Shown one piece after another: positions 44,142-52,727 of a DNA stretch of 64,000 bases. The stretch is from Pedobacter hartonius. GTDB taxonomy: Bacteria > Bacteroidota > Bacteroidia > Sphingobacteriales > Sphingobacteriaceae. A model generated the notes under the pieces. That model was not told the origin of the DNA and did no database searches. It saw only the letters and a list, made by a program, of their open reading frames with translations. Made by a program: the position numbers and the translations under genes. Positions within the stretch are counted from its first letter, which is position 1. Each line of letters opens with the position of its first letter. The stretch is taken from assembly GCF_900107535.1 (NCBI RefSeq), contig NZ_FNRA01000014.1:62001-126000 (forward strand), given 5' to 3'.

Positions 44142-44561
44142 ATGATAAAAAAAATCGCATTTTCAATCCTTCTGCTGTCAGGCATGCTGCTATTAAGCAT
44201 TAACGCATCGGCGCAGCAGCAAAAAACATGGACAACCCCAATCGCTGTTACCAAAATGAACGGCGGAAAAATATATGTCAGTTATTCCTATACGAACAAG
44301 GACAGTATCTTCTATAAGATAAAATCCAAATGCGCCGGGTTAAAACACATTTACACCTGCTTTGCATTTAAGTACCTGGACAAGAACAACATGGAACACA
44401 CCTATTTCATCCGGGACATCCCGCTGGGTGAAAAATTTGAAAAAGAATTTAAGGTTTACGCATCAAATGGAATGAGTAAAATTGTAATGCCCTATATGCT
44501 GGAAACGATAGTTGCCTATGTAGATGATTCTTCAGATAAAATATCTATTATAGACAATTAA
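44142..44561 (+). CDS. Secreted hypothetical protein
   Basis: Protein of 139 residues with a clear signal peptide (about 1-24, cleavage after INASAQ). The mature part is beta-rich with two Cys in KSKCAGLKHIYTCFAF that could form a disulfide, and a conserved-looking block MEHTYFIRDIPLGEKFEKEF. No known family recognised. It is convergent with the XRE gene, 32 bases apart. Confidence 0.65.
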   Translation: MIKKIAFSILLLSGMLLLSINASAQQQKTWTTPIAVTKMNGGKIYVSYSYTNKDSIFYKIKSKCAGLKHIYTCFAFKYLDKNNMEHTYFIRDIPLGEKFEKEFKVYASNGMSKIVMPYMLETIVAYVDDSSDKISIIDN

Positions 44562-44593
44562 GCGAGCGTTGATGGTGTGCAAACTGGCAAAAA

Positions 44594-44911
44594 TTATAAC
44601 AGAGAAAACGGCCAGCTTGTATCATCATCTTCCAAAAGCTGAGCGGCTTTAATTTCCAGCACATCTGCAACGGCAAATATCATGGAGATATTTGTATTTA
44701 CTGTTCCCAGTTCCATCCTGCTGATCTGACTATAATCCACATCCATCTGATTCGCCAGCTGGCTGATTGTTAAGCCCCTTAGCTTTCTGTATTTTCTTAT
44801 ATTGTTCCCCAGAGCAGTGATACCCTTTTCGTTACGCCTCTTTTTACTACCTTCCTTCATTGATCCTAAAGAAGATATTTTTTTTGATGCCTTATATGGA
44901 TCGTTATCCAT
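44594..44911 (-). CDS. XRE-family helix-turn-helix regulator
   Basis: DNA-binding protein of 105 residues. An N-terminal basic stretch (SKKISSLGSMKEGSKKRRNE) is followed by a Cro/C1-type HTH at about 32-90: LGNNIRKYRKLRGLTISQLA, then NQMDVDYSQISRMELGTVN. A short acidic tail follows. It is divergent from the small gene at 45144, and the gap between them contains a duplicated motif that may be its operator. Such single-HTH proteins act as repressors, sometimes as antitoxins; no toxin is identified. Confidence 0.8.
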   Translation of the reverse strand: MDNDPYKASKKISSLGSMKEGSKKRRNEKGITALGNNIRKYRKLRGLTISQLANQMDVDYSQISRMELGTVNTNISMIFAVADVLEIKAAQLLEDDDTSWPFSLL

Positions 44912-45075
44912 ATTTTGAATTCAGTTTGTTCATTTTTCAAAAACCTTACTGCTGGTATGAAAAAAAATAAAAAAATTTATCATAATGCTAAATAGGTTTA
45001 GAGCAATAAAAAGTGAAATTTATCTGCTCAGCAGGCTGCACGGACACGATACGGTAAAAATAACCTTTGTTTTTT

Positions 45076-45139
45076 AAGGATAAAAATCCATAATTTTAAT
45101 TGGCTAAACCAAGGATAAAGAGAGTTTTTATTGGCTAAA
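45076..45139 (+). repeat. Imperfect tandem duplication in the promoter region of the 45144 gene
   Basis: AAGGATAAA occurs at 45076-45084 and 45111-45119, and ATTGGCTAAA at 45099-45108 and 45130-45139, in the same order. So a unit of about 33 bases is present twice, just before the start codon at 45144. It may be a binding site for the divergent XRE protein. Confidence 0.55.
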
Positions 45140-45143
45140 TTTT

Positions 45144-45497
45144 ATGGATAATTACAAAGTAAAAGTGAAGAAACTGAACAGGTCTGCTTTCAGTACCATC
45201 ATGGTTTGGCTGGAAGACCCGGCAGACCAAACCTTCAATGCTGACAACATCAGGCAACAGCTGCTCACCCTCGCCTGGATAGCAAACCATGAGGGTTTAC
45301 AGCGTAGATTAAACATTTCCGGGAGGGACAGCGAGAAACTGATTAAAGGGATGTTCAATAAATTCAAGGAAGATTTTTCAGACGTTGTCATTAATCTTTA
45401 CCAGGTGACAAGTGTAGAGCAGGTACTGAACATGCTCAGTCTGATCGCAAAATTTATTGAAGATTGCATCCAGGAAAACAACAAACAGCTTGGTTAA
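45144..45497 (+). CDS. Small hypothetical protein, possible paralogue of 59382-59723
   Basis: Soluble, helical protein of 117 residues with no signal peptide. It opens MDNYKVKVKKLNRSAFSTIM and contains TLAWIANHEGLQRRLN and an N-terminal beta strand pattern. The 113-residue protein at 59382 begins in the same style (M-acidic-x-Tyr, Val-Lys, Arg-x-x-Phe-x-x-Ile-Met-x-x-Leu-x-Asp) and shares LxWxA, so the two may be distant relatives. Family unknown. It ends at a strong bidirectional terminator. Confidence 0.65.
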   Translation: MDNYKVKVKKLNRSAFSTIMVWLEDPADQTFNADNIRQQLLTLAWIANHEGLQRRLNISGRDSEKLIKGMFNKFKEDFSDVVINLYQVTSVEQVLNMLSLIAKFIEDCIQENNKQLG

Positions 45498-45498
45498 G

Positions 45499-45529
45499 AA
45501 AAACTGGTGGCAATAGCTACCAGTTTTTT
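45499..45529. terminator. Bidirectional terminator
   Basis: AAAAACTGGTGGC and GCTACCAGTTTTT form a 13-bp stem with one mismatch and an AATA loop, with T-runs on both strands. It serves the 45144 gene and the 3' end of the moeA fragment. Confidence 0.75.
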
Positions 45530-45657
45530 CAGGACACTTTATTTTTCAATACAGCTTTATAATTGTTGAGTTTTTCGATTGCAGGCAATATGTATTCATA
45601 GAAACAGTTCAGCACTGCCGACGAATCGCCGGGCAATCCAAATATCACCTGGTTATC
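45529..45657 (-). pseudogene. moeA: C-terminal fragment of molybdopterin molybdotransferase MoeA
   Basis: The minus strand encodes NQVIFGLPGDSSAVLNCFYE, then YILPAIEKLNN and a stop at 45529. FGLPG(N/D)xxxVxxxFxxxxxPAIxKL is the C-terminal end of MoeA. Only about 40 codons remain; beyond about 45657 the similarity ends where the DUF421 frame begins on the other strand. The gene is cut off by a deletion and cannot be functional. Confidence 0.7.
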
Positions 45658-46254
45658 ATGTTTATCATCATCCTGATTACCCTGCGTGCATCCGGCAAAC
45701 GCGGCATCAAACAACTTTCCATCTTTGAACTGGTATTGATCATCGGCCTGGGTTCGGCTGCTGGAGATCCCATGTTCTATGAGGATGTAGGTTTACTGTC
45801 AGCAATTACTGTGTTTCTTGTTATTATTCTGCTCTATATCGGTATTACCAAACTAACTGATAAGTTTACCTGGCTTGAACGGCTTCTGGAGGGTAAGGCT
45901 ACTTATCTTCTCCGTGACGGGGAAATCATCCTTGATGCCTTTAAAAATTCTTCCCTATCGAGAGATGATTTTTTTGCAGAACTTCGCTTATTGAACGTAG
46001 AACATCTGGGGCAGGTGCAAACTGTGCTGATCGAAACATCGGGTGAGTTCAGTGTGCTATATTTTTCAGAAGAGAAGGTAAGACCCGGGCTGACCATTTT
46101 CCCACATATGCTGGAAAGCCAATTAACTGATAACAGTACTGTGGCCTGCTACAATTGCGGCCGTCTCTGCTCAGTGCCAGCAGGAGAACAATCATGTGTA
46201 ATTTGCGAATGTGATACCTGGGTTATCCCGATGGAAACGAAACGCCAGTCTTAG
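45658..46254 (+). pseudogene. DUF421 (YetF/YcaP-like) membrane protein, N-terminally truncated
   Basis: The frame of 198 codons starts in the first transmembrane region of a DUF421 protein: FIIILITLRASGKRGIKQLS and FELVLIIGLGSAAGDPMFYE are the family's signature, normally preceded by some 20-30 residues. The second helix (LSAITVFLVIILLYIGITKL) and the cytoplasmic domain (YLLRDGEIILDAFKNSSLSR, DFFAELRLLNV) follow intact, with a Cys-rich tail CYNCGRLC...CVICECDTW that could bind a metal. The ATG used here lies at the moeA junction. It may still be made as a shortened protein or be dead. Confidence 0.7.
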
Positions 46255-46317
46255 CACTATACATTATATAAAAAAGATAAATAATACCCCGCTTATTATC
46301 GAAAATAATTACGGGCA

Positions 46318-47083
46318 ATGAGTTTTTGGCTTTCTGCACAACACACAGGTTTGTTTTCCAAAATATTCAGGTTCTTTAAACTTTGGCATGAATATTTTAT
46401 TGAAATGTTTGCCAGGGTTTGGCGTGAAGGCTTAACTTTATCAGGTTCTGATACCGCGGCGGATCTGGAAGTGGACGGACTGATAAAAACATTCTATTTT
46501 AACTTTGAATACCGCGCAATTAAGATGCAGAAGGTAAAGACCATCTGTCTACTACATACTGCAATAGATGTAACAGAACAGATCATTAACCGTGAAGCCC
46601 TGCTGAAGACGCAGGTGCAGGAACAATTATATCTTAAAGAACAGGAAATAAATGAGCAGCTGGCCACAGCTCCGCCACGTTTCCGTTCCGACCAGTCATT
46701 TGCCGGTTTCATTGCCTCCTGTATCGATATCACAGGCCGCAAACTTGATCAATGATATGATGCTTGAGATCTGGAACAAAGATCATAGTGTGATTAGCAC
46801 ACCTATGGGCAGTGTAGTGCTGAATACCGGAAATGAGTCTGTTTTAAAAACATTTGATCATGTATTTACTACTGGCGAAGCCTATTATGGCAATGAATCC
46901 CTGGCGATATGCTCTCATAGACAGGCAAAGAGGGAAATCTACTTTAATTATGTATTTCAGCCATTAAAAGATGAATACGATAATACAGCTACTATACTCA
47001 TTACAGCAAATGAAGTAACCGATCAGGTACTTTCGCGCTTAATTTATTACCGCCGAAGTGTAAACCTGAACTTCATTCTATAA
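46318..47083 (+). pseudogene. Fragments of a PAS-domain sensor kinase
   Basis: Two overlapping frames hold pieces of repeated PAS/PAC domains. The first (46318-46755) has KTFYFNFEYRAIKMQ and TAIDVTEQIINREALLKTQV, then a helical linker. The second (about 46740-47083) reads MMLEIWNKDHSVISTP, FDHVFTTGEAYYGNESLAI and IYFNYVFQPLKDEYDNT up to NEVTDQVLSR. These match the PAS repeats of the kinase at 40804 but lack the DHp and ATPase parts, have frame changes and join segments that are normally apart. A decayed multi-PAS kinase is the best reading. Confidence 0.65.
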
Positions 47084-47644
47084 CTTATCTAATTTAAAAT
47101 ATCCAAGCTGAACCTGGTCTGCAGGCAGATCTGCAGCTGGAGTAATCATAATCTTGTATTTTTCCTTCTGTATAGAACTCAGTATTTCATCGATCCTATA
47201 GATATCATCTACATCAATCCCATATTTTTCGTCAATATGGGAATTGGCTCCCATAATCGAATTGGTTTCGAAAAACACCGTTTTCTTGGCCGCCTGTACT
47301 GCCTGTACACGGTCGTCCTGCACAGTTAAAACAACATAATGCTGTTCTTCCAGTTTATTTTCCTGGTAACCGCCCAAATTGATAAAGAACAGGCTTTTGA
47401 CTGAAGGCACCGCGGGATCCGCTTTTAAAAGCACGCGGACCTGGTAACCGTCAACCATATTTACCTCGCGCCATCCGTCTATATGGATACTGCTACCTGC
47501 CTCCGGCCAGAAGGCTATGATTTCCGGTATAAGCTCTTTCAGTGAGCTTGCTGCAGCAAAAAAATAATCGTGCTGCTCTACATTTCTTTGAGGTGCTTTT
47601 GAACCAAGTAACAGCATATATAATTTCAGATCAGACGTATCCAT
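47078..47644 (-). CDS. DUF1543-family protein
   Basis: Cytoplasmic protein of 188 residues. The opening LKLYMLLLGSKAPQRNVEQHD and FFAAASSLKELIPEIIAFWP, then HIDGWREVNMVDGYQVRV, are the DUF1543 pattern. The family has no known activity. It lies 16 bases after the FAD-binding gene on the same strand and is likely co-transcribed with it. Its stop overlaps the end of the PAS pseudogene. Confidence 0.75.
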   Translation of the reverse strand: MDTSDLKLYMLLLGSKAPQRNVEQHDYFFAAASSLKELIPEIIAFWPEAGSSIHIDGWREVNMVDGYQVRVLLKADPAVPSVKSLFFINLGGYQENKLEEQHYVVLTVQDDRVQAVQAAKKTVFFETNSIMGANSHIDEKYGIDVDDIYRIDEILSSIQKEKYKIMITPAADLPADQVQLGYFKLDKL

Positions 47645-47660
47645 GCACCAAATATAAGAA

Positions 47661-49361
47661 TTACAGAATGGACTTCACAATTGCAGCTGATGCAGCCTCA
47701 CAGAAATCAAGTCCTGAATAATCGGGGTTATACCCTCCAATATAGGGAACAGCCATAATATAAACCCGTTCATTCGGCGCATTGTTTTCATCGATGGCCT
47801 GGAAGCTGTCATTGATCGTGATTCCCGGAACTTTCAGGTAATAATTGCCCTTACCATCTGTTTCAACATTCTCATTTTCAATTTCTCCGGCCCCGGTACA
47901 ACTATCGTTAAACATCAGCCTGGCAGGGGTAACCGTTTTCCGGGAGCGCAGACTTTTATAAGGTAGCTCATGGAACGACATATGCGGCTGCCCCACGCAA
48001 TCTATAAAGGTTTTAAAATGCTCAGACTGAGCGTGGCCGTCTTCGTCAGTATAATGATAGATGACCCCCTTCTTATTGTCTACTTCAATACGGCTGTCAT
48101 CTCCAACGGATAGAATATCAAGCACACCGGCATCATAGAGGGCAAGCATCTCCTCAACAGAACTTTGCGGAACAAATGCAATCACAATGGAAATCAATGG
48201 CATCAATACTTTTTGCAAACGCTGCATATCTTCAGCAGACAGGTATTTGGCAGGATAATTCATGGCAAAGCTGAGCACGCCCAACATTTCCTTCCAATAA
48301 ACCGACTCCTTCCGCCTGATAGACCTGGCAGCTTCAATGTATTCAGCTTTAAATAACACAAAAGCCGGTACGCGTTCCCTCAAGTCCATCATCGATGCCA
48401 CAAAGGTCTCTATATCCATATCTTCGATCAGGCTGTAAAACTCAGGGTCTTTCTCCTGGAACATCTCTTTGAAGTTCTTCTCAAAAACATAATCCAGTGA
48501 AAGGAAACCGCTGTTCTCTGCCCTGTTGCTGTTCACTTCCTCTTCACTCAGTACTGCATCTTTCATCAGGTGTGAGTCTTCCAGGTGAAACCTGATGGCA
48601 GGTAACATGCCGTTCCGCGAATGCATAAGCAGCTTGAAATCCGGGCTGTCATCGGCCAGCTGATAGGAAAGTTTACCCTGAGTATCTGTACTGAAAGTAC
48701 CGTTATGCCTGGCCAGGGTCCTGATGGCATCAATAGCCGTTAATGACGATCCCTTGATGGCTACAGGGTGGTTAACCCTGATTTTCAGTTTTGCCGGTGG
48801 ATATGGAGAATCATAATAACCGGGCACTTTCCCCTCATATTTAACAGGCCAGTTATGCCCCGTACAGATAATCACATGGTCATATTCAAAAACATCTATC
48901 CCTCCTGCTTCAATCATTACTGTCCCCCGTTCAGGATGATCGGTAATATCGGTTACACAGCTGTTAAAATGTATGTTGGTGGCCATACCCGTTTTTTCGG
49001 CCTTTTGCTGCAGCAGCTCAAACTGTGCCGACAAATACTGTCCGAATAATAACCTCGGCAATACCTTATAATCATTAAACTTACCTTTATCAAGATGAAA
49101 CCGTTCAAGTGTTTTTTGGGGTACAGTTTGTATCCATTCAGCGATGGGCGTAACCAGCTCAGGAATTTCATTACCAGAAACATTGGTGATATGCTCTTCA
49201 TTTGCTCCTTCGGCGCTATAGGGCATTCCCGAACCAAGACTTTTTTTCCTTTCAAATATATCAACAATGAGATCACCGCGATCGGCATCTACGAGTCTCT
49301 TATACATGAACAGACCACTTGGACCTCCTCCAAGAATGGCAATACGTTTTTTATTTTCCAA
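47661..49361 (-). CDS. FAD/NAD(P)-binding oxidoreductase
   Basis: Cytoplasmic flavoprotein of 566 residues. The Rossmann FAD motif RIAILGGGPSGLFMYKRLVD is at residues 6-25 with Asp/Glu-Arg-Lys at the ribose site (DIFERKKSLGSGMPYS). A second conserved block, VIICTGHNWPV near 165 and YNPDYSGLDFCEAASAA at the C-terminus, matches the FAD/NAD(P)-binding (NAD_binding_9, HpyO-like) family. Reaction unknown. Paired with the DUF1543 gene downstream, which suggests a common pathway. Confidence 0.78.
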   Translation of the reverse strand: MENKKRIAILGGGPSGLFMYKRLVDADRGDLIVDIFERKKSLGSGMPYSAEGANEEHITNVSGNEIPELVTPIAEWIQTVPQKTLERFHLDKGKFNDYKVLPRLLFGQYLSAQFELLQQKAEKTGMATNIHFNSCVTDITDHPERGTVMIEAGGIDVFEYDHVIICTGHNWPVKYEGKVPGYYDSPYPPAKLKIRVNHPVAIKGSSLTAIDAIRTLARHNGTFSTDTQGKLSYQLADDSPDFKLLMHSRNGMLPAIRFHLEDSHLMKDAVLSEEEVNSNRAENSGFLSLDYVFEKNFKEMFQEKDPEFYSLIEDMDIETFVASMMDLRERVPAFVLFKAEYIEAARSIRRKESVYWKEMLGVLSFAMNYPAKYLSAEDMQRLQKVLMPLISIVIAFVPQSSVEEMLALYDAGVLDILSVGDDSRIEVDNKKGVIYHYTDEDGHAQSEHFKTFIDCVGQPHMSFHELPYKSLRSRKTVTPARLMFNDSCTGAGEIENENVETDGKGNYYLKVPGITINDSFQAIDENNAPNERVYIMAVPYIGGYNPDYSGLDFCEAASAAIVKSIL

Positions 49362-49434
49362 TTGACGATGGGATATGTAAGCCTTATGTTTTAAGGTTTG
49401 AACATTAACAAAGAATATTGCTTTTGGTTTTATA

Positions 49435-50028
49435 CTATGGAATATCGGCTTGTGATACCTCCCCCTTTATCATCTCACTCAGCAATTTAGCAATTTCAAA
49501 TGGCGAAAGGATAAAATTAATGGTTCCCATATCGATTGCAGTTTCCGGCATAGAAGGGAATGCAGCCGAATGGGGGCTCTGCGCGAAAGTGATTCCTCCA
49601 TTGCTGAAAATCTGCCGGCTGCCCTTAGCCCCATCGCCATCTGCACCTGAAAGCACAATGCTGATCACCCTTGTTCCAAAACTTTCGGACAAAGACTCAA
49701 ATAAGATATCAATTGCCTTGTTAATGAGCTCAGATGATCCTCTTTGCCGAATGATGATCTTGCCATCTTTTACTGTAACCATCGCCTTCTCAGGTAACAT
49801 GTAAACGGTATTCACTTTTATCCTCTCCCCGTCAACGGCAGGCTTTACTATTAATCCCGTATGCCTGGCCAGCAGTTCCGGTCCGGCGCTGACAAAATTA
49901 GCCGAAAGATGCTGTGCAACGATAAAAGCAGCATTCATTTTATTGGGCAGTCCATCAAATATTTCACACAAAGGTTGAAACCCACCCGCAGACAATCCGA
50001 TGCCTACTACATAAAATGAATTTTTCAT
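49435..50028 (-). CDS. Stand-alone CheB-type methylesterase domain
   Basis: Protein of 197 residues consisting only of a CheB catalytic domain, without the usual receiver. The triad is visible: Ser13 in GIGLSAGGFQP, His40 in FIVAQHLSANF and Asp132 in VLSGADGDGAKGS. Such lone CheB domains in Bacteroidota usually belong to multi-domain kinase pathways rather than flagellar chemotaxis. No CheR or chemoreceptor gene is nearby. The frame extends to 50109, but ATG at 50026-50028 gives the typical N-terminus. Confidence 0.85.
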   Translation of the reverse strand: MKNSFYVVGIGLSAGGFQPLCEIFDGLPNKMNAAFIVAQHLSANFVSAGPELLARHTGLIVKPAVDGERIKVNTVYMLPEKAMVTVKDGKIIIRQRGSSELINKAIDILFESLSESFGTRVISIVLSGADGDGAKGSRQIFSNGGITFAQSPHSAAFPSMPETAIDMGTINFILSPFEIAKLLSEMIKGEVSQADIP

Positions 50029-50185
50029 ATTAACAACTATGTGATGTTCTAAGTTACAATAAAAATTCTGCTCTTTTTTTACTGCGTGATGCCAGTTGAT
50101 AATTTCCATTAGAATATTGGATACTATTTATTTTTTAACGCTATATTTATTTAACAATAACAACTCAAAGCCAAATAAATGCCGT

Positions 50186-50860
50186 ATGAAGGTTTCCAGA
50201 AATGATCCCTTTGATTTGAATCTCTCTGTCAGGGGATTGGGTGTCATGATGACGTATGTACATTCAGATCTGTATGAGTATATGTATTATCTCACTTTTA
50301 AACGTGCAATGAAATCCCATGTAAAAGATTTCAAAAACGCGTGGGACCAGCACATTGAAGATATGGAGTTTTTCAGGGATACCAACGATACCTTCGTGCT
50401 GAATTGCTTTAGTGCGGCACTCAAAATCATCACAGCCAAGCAGGAATTGGTGGTAAGATATGGAATTTATGAACAGGAGGACCTGCTCACCAGAGTAGTC
50501 ATATCTGAATCCTACAGGTTTCTGCCCAGAATACTGATTTTCAAAAGGTCCAAAAGTTACAAGAAGTTAACCGCATATTATGAAAGGGCACTTTCAGAGT
50601 GTATAGAAGCTTTTTATGCTTATGCCTGTGTTTTCACCGCATCCAGCAATAAGATTCCGCTTGTACTGAAAAGACAATTTAAACAGCCGGGAGCCGCGTC
50701 ACTCCGGCTGCTGAACCACGATGATCACAATGTACAGCTGCTGAGCGACCTCATCACTGGCCTTACAAAAGACCTCGAAGAATTGAAGGCAATGAGGGCT
50801 AAAAAATATAAGAATAAAAATATTGACCCTTCAGATCTGAATTCAGCGTTTTACGTCTGA
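50186..50860 (+). CDS. Hypothetical helical protein
   Basis: Soluble protein of 224 residues, almost entirely helical and rich in Lys, Tyr and Phe. It contains LYEYMYYLTFKRAMKSHVK, TRVVISESYRFLPRILIFK and a C-terminal charged helix. No recognised family. The open frame extends upstream to 50096, but the added part is implausible; ATG 50186 is the best start. It lies next to the small paralogue gene at 50954. Confidence 0.6.
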   Translation: MKVSRNDPFDLNLSVRGLGVMMTYVHSDLYEYMYYLTFKRAMKSHVKDFKNAWDQHIEDMEFFRDTNDTFVLNCFSAALKIITAKQELVVRYGIYEQEDLLTRVVISESYRFLPRILIFKRSKSYKKLTAYYERALSECIEAFYAYACVFTASSNKIPLVLKRQFKQPGAASLRLLNHDDHNVQLLSDLITGLTKDLEELKAMRAKKYKNKNIDPSDLNSAFYV

Positions 50861-50953
50861 AAGCTGCACGTCAGCCGGAAATTCTATTTTTCATCCCGTT
50901 TGTTGATATGGCCAGTATATTTATCACTCCAAATAGCTATATTAGGTGCCGCT

Positions 50954-51280
50954 ATGATTTTCAGTAAAGAAAAAGTAAAACTTCAAAAAATATCGGCTTC
51001 ACTTGCAGCTATTCAACTATTTAACCAGGTAAGCCTGCTGGTCCTTAATGATGGTTTCGTAGAATATGCGAAGATCATCCGCGTCCTGTTCAAAATGAAA
51101 CCAAATGTGTTTGCAAACCTCTATAACTATGACCTGGCTGAAATCAGGAGCCACAAGAGGGCCGTTAAAGAAGACTTTGCTGATGAAACCCAGCAGCGAA
51201 ACTTCATTCTCTACAAAGACGCTGTCATGCATGCCATTGAGAGCGCAAATGAATACATCACTGATTATACGGAGTTCTGA
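50954..51280 (+). CDS. Small hypothetical protein, paralogue of 56852-57175
   Basis: Helical protein of 108 residues without a signal. It clearly matches the 107-residue protein at 56852-57175: FSKEKxKLxK at the start, EYAxII in the middle, PNxFxNLYNYDLxEI, NFxxYxD and AIExxxEYITxY at the end. Both lie in this signalling-rich region. No family name known; the conserved Asn-Leu-Tyr-Asn-Tyr-Asp block may be a binding site. ATG 50954 is chosen to match the paralogue. Confidence 0.7.
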   Translation: MIFSKEKVKLQKISASLAAIQLFNQVSLLVLNDGFVEYAKIIRVLFKMKPNVFANLYNYDLAEIRSHKRAVKEDFADETQQRNFILYKDAVMHAIESANEYITDYTEF

Positions 51281-51610
51281 TAAACGCCTTTACCTTAGTG
51301 TACTTTTTATACTTTCATATCTTTTAGGAATACGGGGCCACGCAAATCAAATTTTACCGAATTAATCTCATTAAAACGATAATCGAAAATAAATGCCGAT
51401 TCATCATCAACAGTCATAGTGTAAAAACTACATTAATGGCAGTCAATCTGCACCGCCGGAAAAATTAAATTCCGAACAGCTCAGGATTGAAAATCCGAAA
51501 CAGAATCATTCCAATACTTTTCCCGTCAAAACAGGTTTTTTTCCCAATCTTCGGCAATCATGAGACAATCCTGATTAAAGCGCTGAATTTTGCAGCAAAA
51601 CCAAATAGAA
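51281..51610. other. Intergenic region upstream of serC
   Basis: These 330 bases show no gene, RNA or clear promoter match. Short open frames in it are likely chance. Confidence 0.45.
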
Positions 51611-52726
51611 ATGCAAGTACTCAAAAAACACAACTTTGGTGCAGGCCCTTGTATCCTGCCCGGCTCTGTGCTGCAACAGGCCGCAAATGCCGTAGTGAAC
51701 TGGAATGACAGCGGCCTCTCCATCCTCGAGGTCTCGCACCGCTCTCCGGAATTTGAGAGCGTAGTACTCAAAACACAATTACTGATCAGGGAATTACTGA
51801 ATGTTCCACAGAGCTATGAAGTGCTTTTCTTACAGGGAGGTGCAAGTACGCAGTTCTCTATGGTAGCCATGAATTTCCTGCAGGGCAGAGCCTGCGGAGC
51901 ATATCTTGACACCGGCTATTTTGCGCAGAAAGCGATTAAGGAAGCGAAACTGTTTGGAAAAGTAGCCATTGTTGCCTCATCGGAAGACAAGGACTACAGT
52001 TATATTCCCGACCATTTTGAAACGCCTTCCGATGCAGCATTTTTACATTGCACATCAAACAATACGATTGAAGGGACAGAAATGTTCAGCTTCCCGGAAA
52101 CCAGCGCCCCGCTGATCTGTGATATGTCGTCCGATATATTTTCCAGAACCATCAATGTCAGGGATTTCGACCTGATCTATGCAGGTGCACAAAAGAACAT
52201 GGGTCCGGCAGGTATGACCCTCGTGATCGCCAAAAACGAATTCCTGAACAGTGTAAAACACGCCTTGCCCTCCATGTCAGACTACAGGGTGTACCGCGAT
52301 AACCAAAGTATGTTCAATACGCCGCCTGTGTTCTCCATCTATGTGTCTATGTTAAACCTGTTATGGCTCAGGGAACAGGGAGGTGTAACAGGCATTCAGC
52401 TGAAAAACCATAAAAAATCTGAATTACTATATGAAGAAATAGACCGTAATCCACTTTTTTATGGTACAGCAATGCCGGCACACCGCTCAAAAATGAATAT
52501 CACCTTCAAAATGCATGACCCGTCCATGGAAGCCGAATTTTTAAGGTTCGCCGCGGGACATGGAGTGGTAGGAATTAAAGGTTACCGTACTGTAGGTGGT
52601 TTCAGGGCTTCCCTTTACAACGCACTGCCCCTGTCAAGCGTAGAATTTTTAGTGCAGGTGATGCAGCATTTTGAAAAAGAGAAGACAATGGTTTATTCTA
52701 TGGGCACACAAATTGCTGGCTCGTAG
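51611..52726 (+). CDS. serC: Phosphoserine aminotransferase
   Basis: PLP-dependent enzyme of 371 residues that makes phosphoserine from 3-phosphohydroxypyruvate and glutamate in serine synthesis. Landmarks are HNFGAGPCILPGSVLQQA at the start, GGASTQFSMVAMNF, the Asp in LICDMSSDIFSRT, the PLP Lys in IYAGAQKNMGPAGMTLVI and the C-terminal VGIKGYRTVGGFRASLYNAL. The frame opens at 51590, but ATG 51611 gives the standard N-terminus. It is followed at once by the DUF1015 gene. Confidence 0.95.
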   Translation: MQVLKKHNFGAGPCILPGSVLQQAANAVVNWNDSGLSILEVSHRSPEFESVVLKTQLLIRELLNVPQSYEVLFLQGGASTQFSMVAMNFLQGRACGAYLDTGYFAQKAIKEAKLFGKVAIVASSEDKDYSYIPDHFETPSDAAFLHCTSNNTIEGTEMFSFPETSAPLICDMSSDIFSRTINVRDFDLIYAGAQKNMGPAGMTLVIAKNEFLNSVKHALPSMSDYRVYRDNQSMFNTPPVFSIYVSMLNLLWLREQGGVTGIQLKNHKKSELLYEEIDRNPLFYGTAMPAHRSKMNITFKMHDPSMEAEFLRFAAGHGVVGIKGYRTVGGFRASLYNALPLSSVEFLVQVMQHFEKEKTMVYSMGTQIAGS

Positions 52727-52727
52727 T

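Noticed and set aside
44594..45497. XRE gene and divergent small gene as a toxin-antitoxin pair
   Set aside because: They are divergent rather than in one operon and the small protein has no toxin motif; kept only as regulator plus possible target.
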